From Gammaproteobacteria bacterium (lineage in GTDB: Bacteria; Pseudomonadota; Gammaproteobacteria; Xanthomonadales; SZUA-36), in assembly GCA_021772915.1 (NCBI GenBank), contig JAJFLB010000015.1:62001-126000 (forward strand): 64,000 nucleotides of DNA. Direction: 5' to 3'. The notes under the pieces were generated by a model that did no database searches, was not told where the DNA came from, and worked only from the letters and a program-made list of their open reading frames with translations. Within the stretch, counting starts at the first letter, position 1. Every line of letters begins with the position of its first letter. The position numbers and the translations under genes are program-made. Below, piece after piece: positions 37,015 to 47,027 of this stretch.

Positions 37015-37761
37015 TTACACCAAACCGCGGTTTTTAAGTTCTGTGACCAGTTGCGCTGCGTCTTCAACCAAGATGCCTTTCTCACGCTGCGGTGGTGATG
37101 TATGTTGGGTCACCTGTATGTCATTTTCCGCACTCACACCGAGCTCATCCAGTGCAATGACATCCAATGGTTTGCGTTTGGCTTTCATGATATCCGGCAG
37201 CTTGACAAAACGTGGTTCATTGAGACGCAAGTCAACCGTAATAACAGCCGGTAAATCGACTTCAATGGTTTCAAGCCCGGCATCCACTTCACGGATAACC
37301 GTGGCGGTGTCCCCTGTCAAGTCAAGTCCCGAAGCGAAAGTTGCTTGTGGCCGGTCCCACAAGGCAGCCAGCATCTGGCCGGTTTGTGAGTTGTCGCCGT
37401 CAATGGCCTGTTTACCCAGGATGACCAGACCGGGTTGCTCTTTCTCAACCAGTTTCAGGAACACCCGGGCCAGGCTCAACGGTTGCAAACTGTCCGCAGT
37501 ACTGACCTGAATCGCCCTGTCCGCACCCATCGCCAGACCGGTACGCAACTGTTGCTGGCATTCGTCACCACCTACGGAGACTACGACGACCTCTTCTGCC
37601 CTACCTGCTTCGCGGATGCGCAAAGCCTCCTCCAGGCCGATCTCATCGAAGGGATTGATGCTCATTTTGACACCATCGGTGTCTACACCGCTGCCGTCAG
37701 GTTTGACACGGATGCGAACGTTGTAGTCCACAACACGCTTTATGCCAACCAGTATTCTCAT
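37015..37761 (-). CDS. etfB: Electron transfer flavoprotein subunit beta
   Basis: 248 residues starting MRILVGIKRVVDYNVRIRVKPDGSGVD-type, with NPFDEIGLEEALR and the AMP-binding GKQAIDGDNSQTGQMLAALW. Partner of EtfA. It is the middle gene of ETF-QO, etfB, etfA, acetoacetyl-CoA synthetase. Confidence 0.97.
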   Translation of the reverse strand: MRILVGIKRVVDYNVRIRVKPDGSGVDTDGVKMSINPFDEIGLEEALRIREAGRAEEVVVVSVGGDECQQQLRTGLAMGADRAIQVSTADSLQPLSLARVFLKLVEKEQPGLVILGKQAIDGDNSQTGQMLAALWDRPQATFASGLDLTGDTATVIREVDAGLETIEVDLPAVITVDLRLNEPRFVKLPDIMKAKRKPLDVIALDELGVSAENDIQVTQHTSPPQREKGILVEDAAQLVTELKNRGLV

Positions 37762-37800
37762 GGTAATTCCTTTATTGATTCAATAATGTGTTAACGGGCT

Positions 37801-39435
37801 CTAAAGATTCTGGTAATTGGGACCACTGCCACCTTCGGGCGTGACCCAGTTGATAATCTGGTAGGGATCCTTGATGTCACAGGTCTTGCAGTGTACGCAA
37901 TTCGCCGCGTTGATTTGCAAGTGTTTACCGGCAGCTGATTGTCCATTTTCGTCAACCTCATCGGCGACCATTTCATACACCTGGGCAGGGCAGAACCGGG
38001 TACAGGGATGGCCATATTCCTCACCACAGCGTGTGATGCAAACCTCCGGCTCAAGTATCTGCAGGTGAACGGTTTGATCCTCATCATGTTCGGTGCCGGC
38101 AAAATAGACCGACGCCAACCGGTCTCGTGGTATCAGGTCACGCTCGACCCACTGTCTGTCCACGGCCTTTGTGTTCTGCAGATTTCTGAGAGTGGAGTGA
38201 TCCGCGTGGTTGTGCAAGGTCCTGGGTAGTTTGCCGGCAGTCACTGTTTCGATCGCGGCGGTTATTAAGCCGCGCCACAGACCCTTGTTGAATCCTGGTC
38301 GGACATTGCGTACTTTGTGCAGCTCCCGCATGATAGCTGAGGCCCGTAGCGCCTCGTCAAATCCCTCACCGGTATCCATCTCAGTGACATGCTTGGCCGC
38401 CAGCATTCCGGACCTGATCGCCTGGTGCGTGCCCTTGATCTTGGGTAGATTCAGCAGCCCGGCGGCGTCGCCAATCAGCAGGGCACCGGGCATTTCAACA
38501 CGTGGCAATGATTGCGCACCGCCTTCAACGATGGTGCGTGCACCGCCTGAGAGTATCTCACCACCTGCAAACAGGGGCTTGACCGAGGGGTGGTGTTTGA
38601 ATTGCTGAAAGGCTTCAAACGGGGAGAACTCGGGGTCGGCATAATCGAGTGCACAAACAAAGCCGACGGCCACGCGGTCTTTATCCATATGGTAAATAAA
38701 ACTGCCACCATAGGTATTTTTGTCCAGTGGCCAGCCGATAGAATGCTGGACCAGTCCCGGCCTGCACTTGCCGCTCTCAACCTGCCACAGCTCCTTGATG
38801 CCTACGCCATAGACCTGTGGGTCAGACCCGGCATCCAGATTGAACCTGTTGATCAGCAGCTTGCTGAGATGACCCCGGCAGCCTTCTGCCAAAACCGTCA
38901 GCGGCGCATGGATTTCGATACCCTGCATATAGGTATCCTTTGGCTCACCATCCAGGCCAACACCCATATCACCCACGATGACACCCCCGACGGACCCATC
39001 GTCTGCAAAATGGATACCGGCTGCCGCGTAACCGGGAAAAATATCCACACCCAGAGCTTCTGCCTGTGGTGCGAGCCAGGCGCAGAGTGCGCCCAGTGAG
39101 ACTACGAAATTACCGTGGTTTTTTTGCTGTGGTGGGGTGGGGAGCCGATATCTGGAAGCGGACGTCAGAAAGGAAAGCTCGTCTTGCCCGACCGGAATAC
39201 AAACGGGTGGCGGGTTGTCCTGCCAGCCAGGTATCAACTCATCCAACGCACCCGGTTCGATGACCGCACCCGATAATATGTGAGCACCGACTTCGGCGCC
39301 TTTTTCAAGCACCGCGACCATCAGGTCCTGCTTGAGTTGTTTGAGGCGAATTGCACAGGCCAGCCCCGCTGGTCCGGCCCCAACGATGACCACGTCATAT
39401 TCCATGACTTCGCGCGCAGGCGTAGTTTCGTTCAT
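37801..39435 (-). CDS. Electron transfer flavoprotein-ubiquinone oxidoreductase
   Basis: About 544 residues; FAD motif YDVVIVGAGPAGLACAIRL, the GAHILSGAV segment and a C-terminal ferredoxin-like 4Fe-4S site with CVHCKTCDIKDP. It passes electrons from reduced ETF to the quinone pool at the inner membrane. The start at 39435 (MNETTPAREV) is preferred; an ATG 15 codons upstream (39480) is weaker. It is the first gene of the four-gene minus-strand operon. Confidence 0.96.
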   Translation of the reverse strand: MNETTPAREVMEYDVVIVGAGPAGLACAIRLKQLKQDLMVAVLEKGAEVGAHILSGAVIEPGALDELIPGWQDNPPPVCIPVGQDELSFLTSASRYRLPTPPQQKNHGNFVVSLGALCAWLAPQAEALGVDIFPGYAAAGIHFADDGSVGGVIVGDMGVGLDGEPKDTYMQGIEIHAPLTVLAEGCRGHLSKLLINRFNLDAGSDPQVYGVGIKELWQVESGKCRPGLVQHSIGWPLDKNTYGGSFIYHMDKDRVAVGFVCALDYADPEFSPFEAFQQFKHHPSVKPLFAGGEILSGGARTIVEGGAQSLPRVEMPGALLIGDAAGLLNLPKIKGTHQAIRSGMLAAKHVTEMDTGEGFDEALRASAIMRELHKVRNVRPGFNKGLWRGLITAAIETVTAGKLPRTLHNHADHSTLRNLQNTKAVDRQWVERDLIPRDRLASVYFAGTEHDEDQTVHLQILEPEVCITRCGEEYGHPCTRFCPAQVYEMVADEVDENGQSAAGKHLQINAANCVHCKTCDIKDPYQIINWVTPEGGSGPNYQNL

Positions 39436-39566
39436 CTCATTTTCCGAAAGTCCGGTCCCTGCCGTGCAGTATATCGGCAAGTGGGTTCAGGTACATTTAT
39501 TTTGTTAACATGCAGCATGATTTGGCACGTGGCTGGATCAAATGAAACGCCCCCTAAGGATAACAA

Positions 39567-40856
39567 ATGAAAATGAAACTCCATTGGCAAATAATGATAG
39601 GTCTTGCTGCAGGTGCCCTGTTCGGTATTTTTGCGGCTACCAATCAGTTAAGCGGATTCACCCACGATTGGGTTACGCCTTTTGGTACGCTGTTTGTTAA
39701 TTTGCTGAAACTCATTGCAATGCCATTGGTTTTTGCATCGTTGGTAACCGGTGTGGCTTCGTTGGCAGATGTAAGCAAGTTGTCACGCATGGGTGGCAGG
39801 ACGATTGGTATTTACCTCATGACCACGGTTTTTTCCATCACCATTGGCCTGGTGGTGGTCAATGTGCTGGAACCGGGCAAGTCGATACCACCGCAGGTCA
39901 GTGCCGATTTGCAGGCATCCTACGTGGAGGAGGTTGAAGGCCGCGCCGAAACCATTGAGCAGGTCAGGGAGCGGGGGCCGTTGCAGCCGCTGGTGGATAT
40001 CGTCCCGCAGAACATCATATCGGCCCTGGGTCAAAATATCCGCATGTTACAAGTCGTGTTTTTTGCGTTGTTTTTTGGAGTCTGCCTGATCCTTATACCC
40101 AATGAACATACGCGCACCGTGAAGTCTTTTATCCAGGGGCTCAACGACATTATTATCAAGATGGTTGACCTGATCATGTATATTGCGCCGCTGGGCGTTT
40201 TCGCGTTGATCGCCGGCACCATCACTGCGGTGGCGGGTGATAACATTGACACTGTGTTGAGCCTGTTGAGTTCACTGGGCTTTTATACCTTGGTGGTCAT
40301 TTTTGGTCTGTTATTGCACGTAGCGCTGGTGTACTGCTCGTTTGTACATTTTTTAACGCGCTTTAGCCTCAAACAGTTTTTTGCCGGTATCGCACCGGCA
40401 CAATTGCTGGCTTTTTCCACGAGTTCCAGCGCGGCTACGCTGCCTGTGACCATGGAGTGTGTGGAAGATAACCTTGGGGTCAAAAACGAGGTTGCGTCAT
40501 TTGTATTGCCACTGGGTGCGACGATTAATCTCGATGGCACCGCACTTTACCAGGGGGTTGCCACGGTATTTATCGCCCAGGCACTGGGGATGGATTTGAA
40601 TCTGACTGCGCAGTTGACCATCGTGCTGACCGCGTTGCTGGCTTCGATTGGCACAGCACCGGTACCGGCTGCAGGTATTGTCATGCTGGTCATCGTGCTC
40701 GAATCCGTGGGTGTTCCGTCCTCCGGAATCGCCCTGATCCTGGGTGTAGACCGTATCTTGGACATGGTCCGCACCGCCACCAATGTAACCGGTGATTGCG
40801 CGGTTACGGTGTTGGTGGACAATGCTGAAAACAGGGCGGCGACCAGGTCAACGTGA
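39567..40856 (+). CDS. Dicarboxylate/amino acid:cation symporter (DAACS family)
   Basis: 429 residues with eight or more hydrophobic helices. The hairpin signature FSTSSSAATLPVTMECVEDNLG and the NLDGTALYQGVATVFIAQ helix identify the GltP/DctA family. It imports glutamate, aspartate or C4-dicarboxylates with Na+ or H+. TAAGGA precedes the ATG. It lies 35 bp before the class III aminotransferase, so the pair may take up and transaminate an amino acid. Confidence 0.95.
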   Translation: MKMKLHWQIMIGLAAGALFGIFAATNQLSGFTHDWVTPFGTLFVNLLKLIAMPLVFASLVTGVASLADVSKLSRMGGRTIGIYLMTTVFSITIGLVVVNVLEPGKSIPPQVSADLQASYVEEVEGRAETIEQVRERGPLQPLVDIVPQNIISALGQNIRMLQVVFFALFFGVCLILIPNEHTRTVKSFIQGLNDIIIKMVDLIMYIAPLGVFALIAGTITAVAGDNIDTVLSLLSSLGFYTLVVIFGLLLHVALVYCSFVHFLTRFSLKQFFAGIAPAQLLAFSTSSSAATLPVTMECVEDNLGVKNEVASFVLPLGATINLDGTALYQGVATVFIAQALGMDLNLTAQLTIVLTALLASIGTAPVPAAGIVMLVIVLESVGVPSSGIALILGVDRILDMVRTATNVTGDCAVTVLVDNAENRAATRST

Positions 40857-40891
40857 ATGTCTGACTGAAGTCAGGGGCGAGATGGTAATGT

Positions 40892-42217
40892 ATGAGTAAC
40901 GTTTTCTACAGAAACCCCCAGCACGATTACCCGATGGTGGTGCGTGGTGAGGGCGTATATCTATACGACGCCAACGGCAAGCAATATCTGGACGGCAGTG
41001 GTGGGGCAGCTATTTCCTGTCTCGGTCACGGTCACCCGGTGGTGATTGATGCAGTCAGGGCGCAGCTTGAAGAGATGGCCTTCGCCCACACGATGTTTTT
41101 TACCAATCAGCCACAGGAATTGTTGGCGCAAAAACTCGTGGACCGGTTTGGTGAGAGTGATGGCCGGGTATATTTTTCCAGTGGAGGATCGGAGTCCAAT
41201 GAAACCGCGATCAAGCTGGCGCGTCAATACTGGCTTGCACGGGGCAGGGATCAGAAGCACTTGGTGATCTCCAGACACCAGAGCTATCACGGCAATACGC
41301 TTGGCGCACTGTCTGCCTCTGGTAGCCCGGTGCGACGTAAAATCTATGCGCCGTTATTGCACGACTGGCCCAAAATCGATTCTTGCCATGCTTATCGTTA
41401 TCGGCAGGCGGATGAAACCGAACGTGAATATGGCAAACGTGCCGCTCGGTCACTTGAGGATGCCATAATCTCGGCCGGCGCAGATAAGGTGGCCGCTTTC
41501 ATCGCTGAACCCATAGTTGGCGCCACCCTGGGTGCGGTTCCGGCAGTAGAGGGCTACTTCCAGGCCATTCGTCGTATTTGTGACCGACACGAGGTCCTGC
41601 TGATCTTGGATGAGGTAATGGCCGGTTGTGGCCGTTCAGGTACTTATTTTGCTTTCGAGCAGGAAGCGATTACACCGGATATTGTAACCATCGCCAAAGG
41701 TCTGGGGGGTGGTTATCAGCCCATTGGTGCGGTTATAGCGCGGGGGTTCATTCATCAGGATATCGTCAATGCTGTTGGCGCCTTTACACATGGTCACACG
41801 TATGTTGGCCACGCGACCGCCGCAGCGGCCGGGCTGGCTGTGTTGAAAGTATTGGAACAAACGAATCTTCTGGATAGTGTTGCGGCTACCGGGAATCTGT
41901 TGAGTAACCGATTGCGCGATGCTTTCGCAGATCACCCCCATGTGGGGGATATACGGGGGCGAGGTCTTTTCATTGGTGTTGAACTGGTTGAGGATCGAGA
42001 GACCAAAGCAGGCATCCGCAAAGAACTGGGCCTGCCATCAGTCATCCGCAATACTGCGATGGAAAATGGTCTGATTTGTTACCCGGGTGGTGGAACGGTG
42101 GATGGCCAGGACGGTGCTCATATTCTGCTGGCCCCGCCCTTTATTTATCAACCGGGTCACGTTGATGAATTGGTTGCGAAACTCGAGAAAACACTGAAAC
42201 AGGTACGCTTCGTGTAG
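40892..42217 (+). CDS. Class III PLP-dependent aminotransferase
   Basis: 441 residues with SCLGHGHPVVIDAV, the PLP-phosphate contact FSSGGSESNETAIKLARQYW, the cofactor Asp in ILDEVMAGCGRSG and the Schiff-base Lys269 in TIAKGLGGGYQPIGA. The family uses omega-amino donors such as beta-alanine, GABA or related compounds; the substrate is not determined. The final codons are included in a 131-bp direct duplication that continues downstream. Confidence 0.93.
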   Translation: MSNVFYRNPQHDYPMVVRGEGVYLYDANGKQYLDGSGGAAISCLGHGHPVVIDAVRAQLEEMAFAHTMFFTNQPQELLAQKLVDRFGESDGRVYFSSGGSESNETAIKLARQYWLARGRDQKHLVISRHQSYHGNTLGALSASGSPVRRKIYAPLLHDWPKIDSCHAYRYRQADETEREYGKRAARSLEDAIISAGADKVAAFIAEPIVGATLGAVPAVEGYFQAIRRICDRHEVLLILDEVMAGCGRSGTYFAFEQEAITPDIVTIAKGLGGGYQPIGAVIARGFIHQDIVNAVGAFTHGHTYVGHATAAAAGLAVLKVLEQTNLLDSVAATGNLLSNRLRDAFADHPHVGDIRGRGLFIGVELVEDRETKAGIRKELGLPSVIRNTAMENGLICYPGGGTVDGQDGAHILLAPPFIYQPGHVDELVAKLEKTLKQVRFV

Positions 42218-42458
42218 GACTGATGAGCTTGCTCATCGGGAATGGTCGGTGTTCGCGACCAGAAAACTGGTCACTCCTACAGGGACAGGCAAGGAATCCC
42301 AACGACCGTAGCGTTGATTCCACAGGTAAACAGGTACGCTTCGTGTAGGACTGATGAGCTTGCTCATCGGGAATGATCGGTGTTCGCGACCAGAAAACTG
42401 GTCACTCCTACAGGGACAGGCAAGGAATCCCGACGACCGTAACGTTGATTCCACAGGT
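42197..42458. repeat. 131-bp tandem duplication carrying REP-like palindromes
   Basis: Two nearly identical units, 42197-42327 and 42328-42458, differ at about three positions. Each starts with the last codons and stop of the aminotransferase and carries GATGAGC-TT-GCTCATC within TGTAGGACTGATGAG, plus an oppositely oriented ACCAGAAAACTGGT...CTCCTACA half. The GTAGGA + palindrome form is that of REP/BIME elements. A third, related element is at 45797-45826. Confidence 0.85.
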
Positions 42459-42464
42459 CACGTG

Positions 42465-42986
42465 TTAACTGTGCTCCAGCGGTACAGCGTAGGTTCTGAT
42501 GATAAGCGCCAGGGCTATATACATACCTACCGTGACCATAATATCGAGTTGCTGTTGCGTGTCGAAATGCTCATCCAGCCGGCGACGGGTGCTGTCTGAA
42601 ATGCAATTGTGACGATGGCAATCATCTGCTGCCAACAACAAGGTCGATTCATCGGCTTGCCAGTCAGCTGCTTCCGGACCCTGTTTGACACGTTCTATTT
42701 CCGGCCTTGAAAGACCTGCATCAAGACCACGTTCGACATGATGACTCCACTCGTAATCTGCGCTGCACAGGTGTGCCGTACGCAGGATCAGCAATTCCCG
42801 CTGCCGTGGCAGCAAACTGCTGTTTGCGACGACATGGTTGCGAAACGGCATCCAGGCTTGCAGCAGTTCCGGGTGATGGGCCATTATATTGTGAATATTC
42901 AGCGGCTTACCCAGGTAAGAACGAATGTCGCTCAGTGCTGTGGGCCAATGTTCAGGTGCCAGTGGCTGTAGGTTCTTTTTTGTCAT
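42465..42986 (-). CDS. Carboxymuconolactone decarboxylase / AhpD-like family protein
   Basis: About 173 residues from ATG 42986 (the frame is open 14 codons further). The helical CMD pattern is visible: LPRQRELLILRTAHLCSADYEWSHHVERGLDAGLS, then DESTLLLAADDC and QLDIMVTVGMYIALALIIRT. The CxxC pair of redox-active AhpD members is absent (HLCSADYEWSHH has one Cys). It is a small cofactor-free or general hydrolase-like protein of unknown substrate. Confidence 0.85.
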   Translation of the reverse strand: MTKKNLQPLAPEHWPTALSDIRSYLGKPLNIHNIMAHHPELLQAWMPFRNHVVANSSLLPRQRELLILRTAHLCSADYEWSHHVERGLDAGLSRPEIERVKQGPEAADWQADESTLLLAADDCHRHNCISDSTRRRLDEHFDTQQQLDIMVTVGMYIALALIIRTYAVPLEHS

Positions 42987-43234
42987 ACGCGGGCTCTTGA
43001 TGATGAAAGGTGTGCACCCGGTAAACACATAAATAAAAATAATTCTTGATACCTAAGTTGTTCTCTTAATGTTTCTTTATTTAGATATGTTAAGCTTATC
43101 GGATTCCTAAATTTTAACATACCAATCTGGCGTTATATTCAGCGTGATTATTGGGACAGTCGGGTTCACGGACCCAGCAGGAACGAATGGCTAGGTCCGC
43201 GGCGGGCTGTTTTTATCTATTGGAGGCAAAGAGA

Positions 43235-45709
43235 ATGAAATTAAAATATAAAATACTAACGGGCATTTACAGTTTGGTATTGCTGGCGATTTTTTCCGCA
43301 CCAACGCTGGCTGGCAATAAGGCCAAAGACGAGACCGCTACGAACAGTGTAGCAACTACTGATGATGCAGCTCAGTCACGGGTCACCAAGCTGACACAGA
43401 CTGATGGTGATGGTGGTGTGCTTGAAGAAGTAATCACCACCGGCACACGTAGTGCCAAACCCCGTTCTGCAGCAGATTCAACCGTACCGGTTGATGTTAT
43501 TTCGGGTGATGATTTTAACGCCTTTGGCGGTATTGCTGACCTGACGGACAACCTGAAGGCGAATGTCCCGTCGTATACCGCGACACCCGCTACCGGTGAC
43601 GGTAGTGCGTTTGTGCGTCCTACCTCCTTGCGTGGGACCGCACCCGACCAGGTCCTGGTTTTGGTAAACGGTAAACGCCGGCACCGCTCAGCCCTGGTGC
43701 AGTTTTTCGCCCCGGCCGCCGGTAACGGCGCACACGGTGTTGATGTCGGAATGATTCCCGGGATTGCCCTTAAGCAGGTAGAGGTGTTACGCGATGGCGC
43801 GGCAGCTCAGTACGGGTCTGATGCGATTGCAGGTGTGATTAACTTCATTCTGAAAGACGATTCCGAAGGTGGGGAGTTCCAGCTTCAGTATGGACAGCAC
43901 TACGAAAACGAAGACAGTTTCAAGTTTGCAGCAAATGCCGGTTTCGCCCTCGGTGAAAGTGGTTTTGCAAATTTGAGTATTGAATATGTTGATAATGATG
44001 CGCTTTCACGTGGGATCCAGCGTCCTGACGCGCAGGCCCTGATTGACTCTGGTGTGACAGCAGTTGGGCAGGACGCGCCGTTTGGTGACGCGCCATTCGC
44101 GCAAACCTGGGGTCGTCCGGAAACCAGTGGCGCTCGCTTTTTTCTGAACTCCGGTTTTGATATCAGCGACAGTGCACAGCTTTATGCACGTCTGGGCTTT
44201 GCTGAAACTGAAGGTCGCTATCGTTTCTTCTATCGTAACCCGCAGCACTCAAGCCTGGTGCCATTACGTGCCCTGGGCTTTACCGGGCTGCCTGGCGGCT
44301 TCACACCGTTTCTTGACGGCGATCAGGAAGACACGACCTTTGTGTTGGGCGTTGACGGTGATTTCCAAAATGGTATGGCTTACGACTTCAGTTTCGGTTA
44401 TGGCAAGAATACGCTGGATTACCTTCTGAACAATACGGTCAACCAGAGTCTGGGTCTGGATGCAAACCTGCAGATTCCGCAGATGGATTTCGATGTTGGT
44501 GGTTATGAGCAAAGAGAGATCAACCTGAATGCTGACTTCTCCCTGCCGATCAGCGACGCTCTGAACCTGGGTTTTGGTGCGGAATTCCGTGAGGAAACCT
44601 ACACCGTAAATGCCGGTGAGCCAAGTGCATCCGTAGGCGCAGGATCGAGCGGGTTTAAAGGCATCACAGGAGCTGACGCAGGTGAGTTTTCCCGTGACAA
44701 CATCGCTGTCTATGTTGATATTGAGCAAGATGTCAGTGACGAGTTATTGCTGCAATATGCGGCCCGTTACGAAAACTTCTCCGATTTCGGTAGCACCGTT
44801 AACGGAAAACTTGCCGCACGTTACAGAGTCTCGGACACTTTTGCACTGCGTGGTGCAGTTTCAACGGGGTTCCATGGCCCGACACCGGGTCAGGCCAATG
44901 TACGTACCACCATCACGACCTTTGATGGCGTAACCGGATTGCAGGTTGAAGAAGGTCTGGTACCTTCGACTGATCCCCGTGTAGCCGCGGTAGGCGGAAC
45001 TGCTTTGACCGAGGAAACTTCGCTCAACTTCAGTGCTGGTTTCAGCGCTGATATCGGTGAAAACACAACGTTGACCGCGGACTTTTACCTGATCGAAGTC
45101 GATGACCGTATTTACCGTACGGGTGATATTGCGGTACCCGGTACCACCAACACCATCTCTTTTTACACCAATGCCCTGGATGTTGAACACAAGGGTCTGG
45201 ATTTGGTGCTGACATCGAATTTCGACTGGTCGGGAGACGCCACCACGGCGTTGACGGTTGCCTATGCCTACAACAAAGTCAAAATTACCGGTCAAAAGCT
45301 GATCAATGGTGTACAGCCGGTTAGTGACGGTCTGGTTGAAGATATTGAAAACAACTATCCCAACCACCGGTTGGTCGCGACCACCAATACCTTCTTTGGC
45401 GAGCAGTGGAATCTGCTGCTGCGGGCCAACTACTACGGTTCGCATTTTGACGAACGTGGCCGGATCGGTGCAGCTTCAAATCCCAGCGCCAAGATTGGTG
45501 CAACGGTCTACTTTGATGCAGAGCTGGGTTTTCAGCTCAACGATAACTTCCGTCTGGCATTGGGTGCGGTCAACATATTTGATGAGTTCATCGATGAGAT
45601 TGGACCACCCAATTCAAATCGCATAAGCGTTGGCTTGCAGTACCCACGCCGGAGTGCTGCAAACTACGAAGGCGGTGCCTGGTACCTGAGAGGTTCCTAC
45701 CGCTGGTAA
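43235..45709 (+). CDS. TonB-dependent outer-membrane receptor
   Basis: About 824 residues; start at 43235 with GGAGG 9 bases upstream and a signal peptide (LTGIYSLVLLAIFSAPTLAG). A TonB-box-like EEVITTGTRS follows, then the plug (VPVDVISGDDFNAFGG..., RPTSLRGTAPDQVLVLVNGKRR, VEVLRDGAAAQYGSDAIAGVINFILK) and a 22-strand-type barrel ending in aromatic W (YLRGSYRW). Ligand unknown; no adjacent transport partner. A strong terminator follows 28 bp after the stop. Confidence 0.96.
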   Translation: MKLKYKILTGIYSLVLLAIFSAPTLAGNKAKDETATNSVATTDDAAQSRVTKLTQTDGDGGVLEEVITTGTRSAKPRSAADSTVPVDVISGDDFNAFGGIADLTDNLKANVPSYTATPATGDGSAFVRPTSLRGTAPDQVLVLVNGKRRHRSALVQFFAPAAGNGAHGVDVGMIPGIALKQVEVLRDGAAAQYGSDAIAGVINFILKDDSEGGEFQLQYGQHYENEDSFKFAANAGFALGESGFANLSIEYVDNDALSRGIQRPDAQALIDSGVTAVGQDAPFGDAPFAQTWGRPETSGARFFLNSGFDISDSAQLYARLGFAETEGRYRFFYRNPQHSSLVPLRALGFTGLPGGFTPFLDGDQEDTTFVLGVDGDFQNGMAYDFSFGYGKNTLDYLLNNTVNQSLGLDANLQIPQMDFDVGGYEQREINLNADFSLPISDALNLGFGAEFREETYTVNAGEPSASVGAGSSGFKGITGADAGEFSRDNIAVYVDIEQDVSDELLLQYAARYENFSDFGSTVNGKLAARYRVSDTFALRGAVSTGFHGPTPGQANVRTTITTFDGVTGLQVEEGLVPSTDPRVAAVGGTALTEETSLNFSAGFSADIGENTTLTADFYLIEVDDRIYRTGDIAVPGTTNTISFYTNALDVEHKGLDLVLTSNFDWSGDATTALTVAYAYNKVKITGQKLINGVQPVSDGLVEDIENNYPNHRLVATTNTFFGEQWNLLLRANYYGSHFDERGRIGAASNPSAKIGATVYFDAELGFQLNDNFRLALGAVNIFDEFIDEIGPPNSNRISVGLQYPRRSAANYEGGAWYLRGSYRW

Positions 45710-45736
45710 AAACCCGGAAGTCAGGGTTAGATACCG

Positions 45737-45769
45737 GAGGCGCGATCAATCGATCGCGCCTCTTTTTTT
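45737..45769 (+). terminator. Rho-independent terminator after the TonB receptor
   Basis: GAGGCGCGATC (45737-45747) pairs perfectly with GATCGCGCCTC (45752-45762) over a 4-base loop, followed by seven T. Confidence 0.93.
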
Positions 45770-45796
45770 GCCGATAATTTGGCACGGCCTTGATCC

Positions 45797-45826
45797 GTAG
45801 GACCGACGAGCGTGCTCGTCGGGAAC
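45797..45826 (+). repeat. REP-like palindrome
   Basis: GTAGGACCGACGAGCGTGCTCGTCGGGAA has the same layout as the palindromes in the 42197-42458 duplication, with GACGAGC-GT-GCTCGTC as the stem. Confidence 0.7.
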
Positions 45827-45886
45827 ACCCAACGACGGACACATGTCAAAAGGTCACATCACCCCTAATGGGGGTGGTGTGGTGCG

Positions 45887-45911
45887 ACGAGCCGGCGGGT
45901 TCCCGGCTCGT
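45887..45911. terminator. Hairpin at the 3' end of the ABC transporter operon
   Basis: ACGAGCCGG (45887-45895) pairs with CCGGCTCGT (45903-45911). It lies 12 bp after the permease stop, with no U-tract; a second hairpin CACCCC/GGGGTG is nearby. It probably marks the end of the convergent operon. Confidence 0.45.
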
Positions 45912-45923
45912 TAGAAGCACAAA

Positions 45924-47027
45924 TTAATCCAGGCGCTTACTGAACCGCATAATTGCCAAAGACATCAGCACTGCGATAAACAGACCAAGAATCATCAATT
46001 CACCGGCAAGTTCTTGCAAGCTGGCCCCACGCAGAATGACACCACGGATCAACCGCATAAAATGCGTCAAAGGCAAGATTTCCGCGATTACTTGTGCGAG
46101 GTGGGGCATCCCTGCAAATGGAAACATGAATCCGGACAGCAGGATGGACGGCACAAATACAAAGAAAGCAAGCTGCATGGCCTGAAACTGTGTGTTGACC
46201 AGGGTCGAAATAACCAAGCCCAGGGCCAGATTGGTGATGATGAATACGAGGGTAACGATGTAGACATCCAGCAGACTTCCGCGCATGGGTATGTGAAACA
46301 GAAAGTGCCCCAATACCAGTACCAGGCTGACCTGCAACAGACCGATCAGAACATAGGGGGTGATTTTTGCCAGCATCAACTCGGGTGTCTTGATGGGGGT
46401 GGTGATCAATAGTTCGAGATTTCCCCGTTCACGCTCCCGTACGATGGCCACGGCAGTGAACATGAGCATGGTCATAGTCAGGATAACGCCTATCAATCCC
46501 GGTACAGTATTGACCGGTGAGCGTCTCTCAGGGTTGTAAAAAGTTCTTAGCTCCAATATCGGCGGCAGGTCGTCGTAGGGCGCGGTCCTTGAAACCTGTG
46601 TCAGCTGTGCCAGTTGCAGTTGTGCCGCAGCGGCCTGCACAACGGTATCGGAACCGTCGACAAACAGCTGTACGGCTGCACGTCCAGGCTGCTGTAGCCG
46701 GCGCTCAAAATCTACCGGTACGTAAATGCCGACACTGATTTTGCCCTGCCGCAGCAGTAACTCTAGTTCGTCTGCATCACTTGCCTGCGTAATCACATTG
46801 ATTACCTGGGAATGTGCAAGGTCCATGACCAGTTGGCGCGACGCGGAAGTGCCGGAAAGGTCTGCCACGGCCGCGTCAAGATTGCGCACATCCATGTTGA
46901 TGGCATAACCGAACATCAGCAACTGGGCAACCGGTACACCGACGATCATGCCAAAGGTCAGCCGGTCGCGCCGCAGTTGCCTGACTTCCTTTTTGACGAT
47001 GGCAAAAATGCGCTGCAGAGATTTCAC
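45924..47027 (-). CDS. ABC-2 type transporter permease
   Basis: 367 residues: an N-terminal TM helix (about 28-44), a large periplasmic domain (about 50-175) and five TM helices in the C-terminal part (GLIGVILTMTMLMFTAVAIV, YVLIGLLQVSLVLVLGHFLF, FVPSILLSGFMFPFAG and others). The ABC2_membrane signature region EILPLTHFMRLIRGVILRG is present. Last gene of the tetR-hlyD-ATPase-permease operon; overlaps the ATPase by 4 bp. Drug or lipid efflux of the YbhFSR kind is inferred; only one permease gene is present instead of two. Confidence 0.93.
   Translation of the reverse strand: MKSLQRIFAIVKKEVRQLRRDRLTFGMIVGVPVAQLLMFGYAINMDVRNLDAAVADLSGTSASRQLVMDLAHSQVINVITQASDADELELLLRQGKISVGIYVPVDFERRLQQPGRAAVQLFVDGSDTVVQAAAAQLQLAQLTQVSRTAPYDDLPPILELRTFYNPERRSPVNTVPGLIGVILTMTMLMFTAVAIVRERERGNLELLITTPIKTPELMLAKITPYVLIGLLQVSLVLVLGHFLFHIPMRGSLLDVYIVTLVFIITNLALGLVISTLVNTQFQAMQLAFFVFVPSILLSGFMFPFAGMPHLAQVIAEILPLTHFMRLIRGVILRGASLQELAGELMILGLFIAVLMSLAIMRFSKRLD

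Noticed and set aside
42141-42454. Two similar minus-strand frames of 60 and 73 codons
   Set aside because: They are the translated 131-bp tandem duplication with REP-like palindromes, not genes.
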